From: JANLQX01 sp043775075
GTDB taxonomy: Bacteria; Actinomycetota; Acidimicrobiia; Acidimicrobiales; JANYDT01
Assembly: GCA_043775075.1 (NCBI GenBank)
Contig: JAYVSS010000193.1
Span: 1 to 12,069, forward strand
Direction of reading: 5' to 3'
Length of the DNA: 12,069 nucleotides
Positions 1 to 4,999 of the stretch are shown in pieces. A model generated the notes under the pieces. The model saw only the letters and a list, made by a program, of their open reading frames with translations, did no database searches and had not been told where the DNA came from. Position numbers and translations under genes: made by a program. The stretch's first letter is position 1; each line of letters begins with the position of its first letter.

Positions 1-1
1 C

Positions 2-391
2 GGATTGCCGTTGCATGGCCACGAGCTCGGCCCCGGAATCACCTCGCTTGAGGCCGGACTGGGGTGGGTCGTGTCGTGGACCAAAGGGCCGTTTCGGGGG
101 CGGGCGGCGTTGGACGCCCAGCGCACGGCCGGCATAAACAGACGCCTCGTAGGACTGGCTCTGGAAGGTCGCCAGCCTGCTCGCGATGGTGCCGTGGTGT
201 ATCTCGGCGGGGAGCCCGAGCCCTTAGGCGTCGTGAGCAGCGGGAATTTCTCGCCGACCCTCGATCATGCGATTGCCATGGCGTTCGTCGACCCGGCGAC
301 TCCGATGGGCGCTGGCGTCGAGGTGGACGTGCGTGGTCGACGGCTTGCCGCAACTGTCGTCGCCCTCCCGTTTGTCAAAGCGCGAAAGTGA
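2..391 (+). CDS. gcvT: Aminomethyltransferase (glycine cleavage system T protein), C-terminal part
   Basis: This is a partial gene. Its 5' end lies outside the window, and the frame is open from base 2 to a TGA at 389-391. The visible residues begin GLPLHGHELGPGIT and continue with LEAGLGWVV and a fragment PFRGRAAL, the conserved run before the C-terminal beta-barrel of GcvT. That barrel (LVGLALEG...GVVSSGNFSPTL...IAMAFVDP) follows to the end. In the family, the protein transfers the methylene group of glycine, held on lipoyl-H protein, to tetrahydrofolate and releases ammonia in the cytoplasm. The phrase SSGNFSPTL matches the usual T-SG-SPTL signature of the barrel. No gcvH or gcvP is seen downstream. 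The gene ends facing a minus-strand operon 35 bp away. A related folate-dependent aminomethyltransferase (dimethylglycine or sarcosine oxidase C-terminus) cannot be fully excluded, because the N-terminal domain is missing. Confidence 0.85.
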   Translation, partial: GLPLHGHELGPGITSLEAGLGWVVSWTKGPFRGRAALDAQRTAGINRRLVGLALEGRQPARDGAVVYLGGEPEPLGVVSSGNFSPTLDHAIAMAFVDPATPMGAGVEVDVRGRRLAATVVALPFVKARK

Positions 392-396
392 TGCGC

Positions 397-422
397 TCGG
401 CTCGCCTGCCTTACTGAGCCGA
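397..422. terminator. Hairpin between convergent genes, likely bidirectional terminator
   Basis: A perfect 7-bp inverted repeat, TCGGCTC (397-403) and GAGCCGA (416-422), encloses a 12-base loop. It fills the 35-bp gap between the stop of gcvT (391) and the stop of the minus-strand aldolase homologue (427). There is no T-run on either side, so a classical intrinsic terminator is not shown. Position and symmetry suggest a shared transcription end, as is common in GC-rich actinomycetes. Confidence 0.5.
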
Positions 423-426
423 TCGA

Positions 427-1221
427 TCAGTCGAATAGGTCCGGCTGCTCGCGAGAAATCCGGGCGAACAGCGGCTGAAAGCTGAACCAGCCAGCCATGT
501 GGCTTCCGACCTGGCCCATGGTGTGTCTGGCCATGTCGTGGGGGATGGCAACGGGGGAACCGGCGGCGTCGGCGAGTAACTGAGCCTGGCAGGAGCGTTC
601 CATGGTGATAAACCACCACACCGCCTCCTCCACCGAATGGCCCACGGTGAGCAAACCGTGGTTGCGGAGAATCACCGCCTTGCGTTCGCCGAGGGTGTAG
701 GCGATGCGCTTGCCTTCCTGAGTGTCGAGGACGACTCCGGTGTAGTCATCGAACAGCGCATGGTCGTCGTAGAAGGCGCAGGCGTCCTGGGTTAGGGGAG
801 CGAGGAGCTTGGCCAGACTGGAAAAAGCCTTGCCGTGCAACGAGTGTGAGTGGGCGGCGCCAACCACGTCGGGGCGCGCCGCATGGACCTCGGAATGGAT
901 AGCAAAGGCGGCCTGATTGAGAGGCTGGTTTCCTTCGACAATCTTGCCGTCGTGGCGGACCAGCATGAGGTCACTGACCCGAATATGGCCAAAGTGCATG
1001 CCGAATGGATTCACCCAAAAGTGGTCGGTCAGTTCGGGGTCGCGGGCCGTGATGTGGCCGGCCACTCCCTCGTCGAAGCCGAACTTGGAGAAGAGCCTGA
1101 ACCCCGCGGCGAGCATTTGCTTGCGGTGCAGGCGCTCGTCGGGCAGGGAACGTTCCTGCGGCCGCAGGACATTGGCGACTGGGCCGGAAGCGAGAATGGT
1201 GGAGTCGTCTTGTGTGCTCAT
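427..1221 (-). CDS. Class II aldolase/adducin family protein
   Basis: 264 aa, ATG at 1221, with GAAGGG six bases upstream. The whole length fits the class II aldolase/adducin fold. HITARDP (56-62) starts the domain, AAHSHSLHG (122-130) supplies the two metal histidines H124 and H126, and RNHGLL (186-191) supplies the third, H188. In the aldolases of this family (L-fuculose- or L-ribulose-phosphate type) a glutamate of a P-S-S-E segment acts as acid/base. Here the equivalent stretch reads QPLNQAAF (99-106), so that Glu appears to be absent. The phrase PLTQDACAFYDDHALF is typical of the adducin-like subfamily whose substrates are mostly unknown. Zn binding is therefore likely, but phosphosugar aldolase activity is not assured. 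It lies 42 bp downstream of a serine hydrolase gene on the same strand and is probably co-transcribed with it. I assign the family with confidence and not the reaction. Confidence 0.85.
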   Translation of the reverse strand: MSTQDDSTILASGPVANVLRPQERSLPDERLHRKQMLAAGFRLFSKFGFDEGVAGHITARDPELTDHFWVNPFGMHFGHIRVSDLMLVRHDGKIVEGNQPLNQAAFAIHSEVHAARPDVVGAAHSHSLHGKAFSSLAKLLAPLTQDACAFYDDHALFDDYTGVVLDTQEGKRIAYTLGERKAVILRNHGLLTVGHSVEEAVWWFITMERSCQAQLLADAAGSPVAIPHDMARHTMGQVGSHMAGWFSFQPLFARISREQPDLFD

Positions 1222-1263
1222 CGCATGCCCTTCAAACGTTGGAGTGTGAGAGCCACGTTACCG

Positions 1264-2160
1264 TCAGTGCGAGGCGATGTCCCAGGCGGCGAGCACGGCG
1301 TCGCTCAAAGCGGGCCACGCGGTAAGCGCCCACGGACCGAACTCCCGGTCGGTGAGACAGACCAACCCACAAGGTCCACCGGCGGCGTCCGGATCGACCC
1401 AGAGGAACGTACCGGTCCCGCCGAAGTGACCGAATGTCTGGGCCGAGTTGGTCTTGCCCGTCCAATGGGGCTGCTTCTGACCACGCAGTTCCACGCCGAG
1501 GCCCCATGGACAGGGTCGATACGAACCCAAACCGGGGATCACCCCGGCGAGCTCGGGCCACTGGACGGCGATAAAACCGGCGAACGTTTCGGGCGCCAGC
1601 AACGTGGGTCGAAGCAGTTCGATGACGAAGCGCGTGAGATCGTTCACGTTCGACCACACGTCCTTCGCCGCAGAACCGTTCAGGCTGGTGTTTTCCATCC
1701 CGAGTGGCCGGAATACCGCCTCGTCCAGGTAACTCCCAACCGGCATCTCGCTGGCATGCTCCAGTAATCGTGCGAGCAATTCAAAGCCCGTATTGGAATA
1801 CATCCGTCGGAGGCCCGGCGGAGCGACGGGCAGGCGCTCCTCGAAGCCGTACCCACCGACGTGGGCCAGGAGATGGCGCACGGTCAGCCCGAGCGGCACC
1901 GTGTGGTCGTCGTGCGAATCAAGCGGGTCTATCGACCGGTCCAGTTCCAGGATTCCCTCCTCCACGGCCACGAGCACGGCGTACGCCACAAGCGGTTTGG
2001 TGATTGACGCCACCCGGACCCGCCTGTGGCCGTCGCCGTTGTGGGCCTGCGTCCCGGTTGCGTCGGCCACGGCAGTAGCGACGAAGCCGACTTCCCACGT
2101 CGCCGTCGACGCCAGCGCATCGTGGAGCGCCCGGTCGCGGCGCTCGGCCGAGGTCACCAC
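1264..2160 (-). CDS. Serine hydrolase, class C beta-lactamase-like (PF00144 type)
   Basis: 298 aa. Three family motifs are visible in order: SITK (52-55, the S-x-x-K with the nucleophile Ser52 and Lys55), YSN (121-123, the Y-x-N motif with Tyr121) and HFGGTG (245-250, at the position of the K/H-T/S-G box). ASITKPLVAYAVLVAVEEG and LTVRHLLAHVGG are typical neighbours of these sites. No signal peptide or membrane segment is seen, so it probably acts in the cytoplasm as an esterase or peptidase and not as a periplasmic antibiotic-resistance enzyme. The length is short for the family (often 350-400 aa) but all motifs are present. The start is GTG at 2160, which shares its G with the TAG stop of the upstream 71-aa gene (TAGTG), implying translational coupling. 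The substrate is unknown. Confidence 0.85.
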   Translation of the reverse strand: MVTSAERRDRALHDALASTATWEVGFVATAVADATGTQAHNGDGHRRVRVASITKPLVAYAVLVAVEEGILELDRSIDPLDSHDDHTVPLGLTVRHLLAHVGGYGFEERLPVAPPGLRRMYSNTGFELLARLLEHASEMPVGSYLDEAVFRPLGMENTSLNGSAAKDVWSNVNDLTRFVIELLRPTLLAPETFAGFIAVQWPELAGVIPGLGSYRPCPWGLGVELRGQKQPHWTGKTNSAQTFGHFGGTGTFLWVDPDAAGGPCGLVCLTDREFGPWALTAWPALSDAVLAAWDIASH

Positions 2161-2375
2161 TAGGGACGGAGGTCAATGGTGAGTGTCAGGATGCCGTCCG
2201 TGAGTTCGGCCGAGGCATCGCCGATCATGGCGAAGTCCTGGAAGTCGAGCTGCATCCGATCCTTGAAGCGTTGGCGCTCGGGCCCTTCGACGGGGGGCAT
2301 CGGGCGATTGCGGACGGCCTTGGCCCGTTCGCGGAATCGTTCGGTGAACGCCGGGAGATCCAGTGAATCAGACAT
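2160..2375 (-). CDS. Conserved hypothetical 71-aa protein, first gene of minus-strand operon
   Basis: Read from ATG at 2375 to TAG at 2160. The protein starts MSDSLDLPAFTERF and ends LTLTIDLRP. The N-terminal half is a charged helix-like segment (RFRERAKAVRNRPMPPVEGPERQRFKDRMQ). The C-terminal half contains DFQDFAMIGDASAELTDGILTLTIDLRP, which looks like a short beta region. I recall similar small proteins in actinobacterial genomes but know no function. An in-frame extension upstream to 2540 exists. It is rejected because it crosses the divergent promoter region and has different composition. No Shine-Dalgarno precedes the ATG (the upstream bases are TCTTTCCTT), so translation may be leaderless. 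Its stop overlaps the GTG of the serine hydrolase by one base, so the two are probably made together. Confidence 0.7.
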   Translation of the reverse strand: MSDSLDLPAFTERFRERAKAVRNRPMPPVEGPERQRFKDRMQLDFQDFAMIGDASAELTDGILTLTIDLRP

Positions 2376-2383
2376 AAGGAAAG

Positions 2384-2389
2384 ACGCTA
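2384..2389 (-). promoter_or_regulatory. Candidate -10 element of a leaderless promoter
   Basis: On the minus strand TAGCGT (a TANNNT -10 hexamer) lies eight bases before the ATG at 2375. A transcript starting about seven bases after a -10 box would begin at or next to the start codon, which agrees with the absence of a ribosome-binding site. The -35 region is weak (GGCACA at an 18-bp spacing), so this rests on the -10 and its spacing only. Confidence 0.35.
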
Positions 2390-2459
2390 GCGGTCTGCCT
2401 TCGGAGCTGTGCCCGTCCTCGACGCAGGGGTGATCCGAACGGCGGTGGTGACGCTCGGC

Positions 2460-2476
2460 ACGTTCGGTCGGAACGT
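2460..2476. promoter_or_regulatory. Inverted repeat in divergent intergenic region, candidate operator
   Basis: ACGTTC (2460-2465) and GAACGT (2471-2476) form a perfect 6-bp dyad around a 5-base spacer GGTCG. It sits between the minus-strand operon (start 2375) and the plus-strand 86-aa gene (start 2555), about 24 bp upstream of a TANNNT hexamer at 2500-2505. A dimeric regulator could bind here and control one or both directions. The half-sites are in the opposite order to the actinobacterial LexA box (GAAC-N4-GTTC), so LexA is not implied. Confidence 0.3.
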
Positions 2477-2499
2477 CGGGGAAGACGGGGCCCAGAGAG

Positions 2500-2505
2500 T
2501 ACGAT
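2500..2505 (+). promoter_or_regulatory. Candidate -10 box for the 86-aa gene
   Basis: TACGAT fits TANNNT and would start a transcript near 2512, giving a leader of about 43 bases that includes the AGGAGAG ribosome-binding site before the GTG at 2555. No clear -35 hexamer is visible at 16-18 bp upstream. Confidence 0.25.
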
Positions 2506-2554
2506 GTACGTCCGATACGACCAAGACCGTTTGCGCACACTGCAGGAGAGAATC

Positions 2555-2815
2555 GTGAAAAAGGGCCGTCATCGTCGCTTCGAAGAAGCGAGAGCTATGA
2601 AGCGCGTGTCCCTATTGCCAGTTTCCGAGCCGTGTGTTGAATGCGGTGCAGGGGCTGATGAGAAGTGTGCGTCGTGGTGTCTGGCTCGAGTTCTCGATGA
2701 AGACGAAAACGAACAAGATGAGTTTTACGAAGTCGAGAGCGATGATACCGACGACGAAGTCGCCGGTCTCCGCGATGGCTCGGCGGAGTCGGAACAAGCC
2801 TCGTCTACGCACTGA
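2555..2815 (+). CDS. Small protein with four-cysteine putative metal site and acidic C-terminal tail
   Basis: 86 aa. GTG at 2555 is chosen because AGGAGAG lies just upstream at a good distance. An in-frame ATG at 2504 would place translation across the putative promoter. Three regions are visible: a basic N-terminus (MKKGRHRRFEEARAMKR), a cysteine cluster C27-x2-C30-x7-C38-x3-C42 in EPCVECGAGADEKCASWC, and a tail from about residue 48 that is mostly Asp, Glu and Ser (DEDENEQDEFYEVESDDTDDE). The cluster resembles small zinc ribbons, such as the CPxCGA-type fingers of actinobacteria. The function is not recognised. Basic head, zinc ribbon and acidic tail would suit an RNA polymerase, ribosome or nucleic-acid accessory factor, but that is a guess. 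It stands alone, divergent from the minus-strand operon and 147 bp upstream of typA. Confidence 0.7.
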   Translation: MKKGRHRRFEEARAMKRVSLLPVSEPCVECGAGADEKCASWCLARVLDEDENEQDEFYEVESDDTDDEVAGLRDGSAESEQASSTH

Positions 2816-2827
2816 CCAGCCGCTGGC

Positions 2828-2837
2828 GGGCCGGCCC
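2828..2837. terminator. GC palindrome after the 86-aa gene, possible terminator part
   Basis: GGGCCGGCCC is a perfect 10-bp palindrome 12 bases after the TGA of the 86-aa gene. CGCTG (2821-2825) and CAGCG (2850-2854) flank it and could add an outer stem. There is no T-run. It may help end the upstream transcript, but it could be chance in GC-rich DNA. Confidence 0.25.
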
Positions 2838-2852
2838 TCGGGTCGACGTCAG

Positions 2853-2916
2853 CGTTTTATTGGTGGGCATCATGCTCAGCAATGCCGTTTTATTGGTGGG
2901 CATCCTGCTCAGCAAT
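2853..2916. repeat. 33-bp tandem repeat of an imperfect palindrome, two copies, upstream of typA
   Basis: Copy 1 covers 2853-2883 and copy 2 covers 2886-2916, with the same register 33 bp apart. They match at 30 of 31 bases, with one A-to-C change at 2872/2905. Each copy contains a dyad: in copy 1 (2859-2883, centre 2871) ATTG pairs with CAAT at the ends and GCAT with ATGC near the centre. Overall 10 of 12 positions pair, plus one G-T. In copy 2 the only difference falls at the innermost pair, so the stem is otherwise kept. The 33-bp spacing is close to three helical turns. The unit could be an operator pair or a folded RNA leader for typA. Confidence 0.75.
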
Positions 2917-2926
2917 TGCCTCCTTC

Positions 2927-2942
2927 GACCGCTATGGCGGTC
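2927..2942. promoter_or_regulatory. Perfect inverted repeat just upstream of typA
   Basis: GACCGC (2927-2932) and GCGGTC (2937-2942) pair exactly around a TATG loop. The centre is about 30 bp past the centre of the second 33-bp repeat, and the hairpin ends 20 bases before the typA ATG. In RNA it would form a short stable stem in the 5' leader, close enough to affect ribosome loading. Confidence 0.45.
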
Positions 2943-2962
2943 CCGTCACTTCCCGGATCGCT

Positions 2963-4861
2963 ATGACCATGTCTGAAACCCTTCCTCCCGACGCGCCTGT
3001 GGCGTCTGTGCCGCACCCCGACACTGCGCACCTTCGCAACTTGGCGATCGTGGCCCACGTCGACCACGGGAAGACGACGCTGGTCGACGCCATGCTCCGC
3101 CAAACCGGGTCAATGAGTTCGCGAGACTCCACCGACCGGGTCATGGACTCGAACGACCAGGAGCGTGAGCGGGGCATCACCATTTTTGCCAAGCAAGCGT
3201 CGGTCCGCTGGACATCGCCGACCGGTGAGGCCTACAAGCTCAATATTGTGGACACGCCAGGTCACGCCGACTTTGGCGGCGAGGTCGAACGAGGTCTGCA
3301 CATCGTCGACGGCGTCCTGCTGCTCGTGGATGCCGCCGAAGGTCCGCTGCCCCAGACCCGTTACGTGCTTTCCAAGGCGCTGGACAAGCACCTTCCGGTG
3401 GTCGTCGTGGTCAACAAGGTGGACCGCAGCGATGCCCGGGCGGAGGAAGTTCTCGACGAGATCTACCAGCTCTTCATGGATCTTGATGCCATGGATCATC
3501 ACATCGACTTCCCGGTGGTTTCCTGTATCGCCCGCGATGGCCAATCCATCCATGGCGTCGGGATGCCGGCCGAGGGCGATGACCTCACTGCGTTGTTCGA
3601 GGCAATAGTGAAGACCATCCCGTCGCCGTCCGGTGATCCTCAGGCCCCGCTCCAGGCCATCGTCAACAACCTCGATGCTTCGGAGTATCTCGGACGTCTG
3701 GCCATCGGTCGGGTGGAGCAGGGCACGTTTCGACGGGGCGAGCTCACGGCGCTCTTTGGAGCGGAGCCGGCGGCCGGGTATCCGGGCGGCGTCGTGGTGA
3801 AGAAGCTTGCTGGCCTTCTGGCCTTCGATGGCCTCAAGCGGGTCGAGGTGGACGAACTGACCTGTGGCGAGTTGTTCGTCGTGTCGGGCTACCCCGAAGT
3901 CGAAATCGGCGACACGTTTGGTACCCCCGGTGTCTCCGAGGCGTTGCCCCGGTTGATCGTGGACGAGCCGGTCCTGGCTATGACGTTCGGCGTCAGCACC
4001 GCACCCACGGCCGGAAAAGCGGGAAAGTACGTCACATCGCGCCATATCCGGGATCGGTTGACCAAAGAAGTGCTGGGCAACGTTTCGATTCGTTTGCGGG
4101 ACACTGAGTCGCCGGACATCATCGAAGTGGCTGGTCGGGGAGAGCTTCAGTTGGCGGTGCTGATCGAGCAAATGCGACGCGAGGGCTATGAGCTCCAGGT
4201 AAGCCGTCCGGAGGTCATCACCAAGATGGTGGACGACAAGAAGCACGAGCCGTTCGAAGAAGTCACCGTGGACGTGCCCGACGAATACGTCGGTGGTGTG
4301 ACCCAATCGTTCGCGCCCCGCAAGGGACAGCTGGTGGACATGGCTCCGGGGGACACCGGCCGCACGATCATGCGTTTCGACGCTCCATCGCGTGGACTTC
4401 TTGGGTTGCGTTCCGAGTTGATCACCAACTCGCGCGGTACGGCGTTGATTCACCAGCGTCACGCCGGGTTTGTACCGTGGGTGGGCGATTTACCCGGTCG
4501 CCTGGGTGGGGCAATGATTTCGGACCGGGCCGGTCAGACCACGGCATATGCGTTGGACAACCTGCAGTCGCGAGGGCAGTTCTTTGTGGACCCGCAGGAG
4601 GAGGTCTACGAAGGCATGGTGATCGGCGAAAACGCCCGCAACGAGGAGATGGTGGTGAATGTTGTTCGGGAGAAGCAAAAGACGAACATTCGCACCCACG
4701 CCCATGACGACGCCGTGAAGTTGCCACCGAAGCGCGAAATGACGCTGGAAACAGCTATTGAGTTCATCACCGATGATGAACTGGTCGAGGTCACGCCAGC
4801 GGCCATTCGCGTCCGCAAAAAGTACCTGAAGGAAGAAGATCGTCGGCGTTTCAAGCGCTGA
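2963..4861 (+). CDS. typA: Translational GTPase TypA/BipA
   Basis: 632 aa from ATG 2963; a second in-frame ATG lies at 2969. The frame is open back to 2882, but that extension reads through the tandem repeat and is not used. GTPase motifs are all present: AHVDHGKT (31-38, P-loop), RERGIT (68-73, switch I), DTPGH (97-101) and NKVD (151-154). The switch run GPLPQTRYV is typical of TypA. EF-G-like domains II and III follow, and then the TypA-specific C-terminal domain (GRGELQLAVLIEQMRREGYE, LGLRSELITNSRGTALIH, KREMTLETAIEFITDDELVEVTP). In other bacteria TypA binds the 70S ribosome and supports growth in cold or stress and late ribosome assembly. Length is normal for the family (about 610-640). 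The usual G5 region reads VVSCIARDG here. The gene stands alone, behind a repeat-bearing leader, and has only a weak ribosome-binding site (GGA at about 2956). Confidence 0.95.
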   Translation: MTMSETLPPDAPVASVPHPDTAHLRNLAIVAHVDHGKTTLVDAMLRQTGSMSSRDSTDRVMDSNDQERERGITIFAKQASVRWTSPTGEAYKLNIVDTPGHADFGGEVERGLHIVDGVLLLVDAAEGPLPQTRYVLSKALDKHLPVVVVVNKVDRSDARAEEVLDEIYQLFMDLDAMDHHIDFPVVSCIARDGQSIHGVGMPAEGDDLTALFEAIVKTIPSPSGDPQAPLQAIVNNLDASEYLGRLAIGRVEQGTFRRGELTALFGAEPAAGYPGGVVVKKLAGLLAFDGLKRVEVDELTCGELFVVSGYPEVEIGDTFGTPGVSEALPRLIVDEPVLAMTFGVSTAPTAGKAGKYVTSRHIRDRLTKEVLGNVSIRLRDTESPDIIEVAGRGELQLAVLIEQMRREGYELQVSRPEVITKMVDDKKHEPFEEVTVDVPDEYVGGVTQSFAPRKGQLVDMAPGDTGRTIMRFDAPSRGLLGLRSELITNSRGTALIHQRHAGFVPWVGDLPGRLGGAMISDRAGQTTAYALDNLQSRGQFFVDPQEEVYEGMVIGENARNEEMVVNVVREKQKTNIRTHAHDDAVKLPPKREMTLETAIEFITDDELVEVTPAAIRVRKKYLKEEDRRRFKR

Positions 4862-4900
4862 TCGGTCGCTTTCGGCTGGTCTGGTTCTTTTCGGTGATGG

Positions 4901-4926
4901 TCCGCTCGGCCCCGTGCTGGAGCGGA
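4901..4926. terminator. Hairpin downstream of typA
   Basis: TCCGCTC (4901-4907) and GAGCGGA (4920-4926) form a perfect 7-bp stem around a 12-base loop, 40 bp after the typA stop. No T-run follows. The shape (7-bp stem, 12-base loop) is the same as that of the hairpin at 397-422 between the convergent genes, which supports a role as transcription terminator. The rest of the 138-bp gap before 5000 shows nothing else clear. Confidence 0.4.
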
Positions 4927-4999
4927 GCAGCCGTTGCTCGTTAACTCCTCACATCGCTCTTACGCGATGGCCCGAACGCGATCGTCAAGGTGGTTTGTT

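Noticed and set aside
850..1767. 305-aa open frame on the plus strand across the aldolase and hydrolase genes
   Set aside because: It spans the boundary of two well-supported minus-strand genes and has no recognisable domain.
2460..2476. LexA/SOS box
   Set aside because: The half-sites are GTTC then GAAC, the reverse order of the actinobacterial box, and no damage-response gene is adjacent.
2160..2540. Longer 126-aa version of the 71-aa protein starting near 2540
   Set aside because: The extension covers the divergent promoter region and overlaps the putative promoter of the plus-strand gene; the MSDSLDL start fits better.
2853..2916. CRISPR array
   Set aside because: Two units of 31 bp are separated by only two bases, with no spacers and no cas genes. 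It is a simple tandem repeat.
2882..2962. Upstream start for typA at 2882
   Set aside because: It would translate the tandem repeat (MPFYWWASCSAI...), which has no likeness to TypA N-termini; ATG 2963 or 2969 gives the usual length.
3110..4462. 450-aa open frame on the minus strand opposite typA
   Set aside because: It lies wholly inside typA, which has complete GTPase motifs. Its composition (many His, Arg, Asp) is that of an antisense shadow in GC-rich coding DNA.
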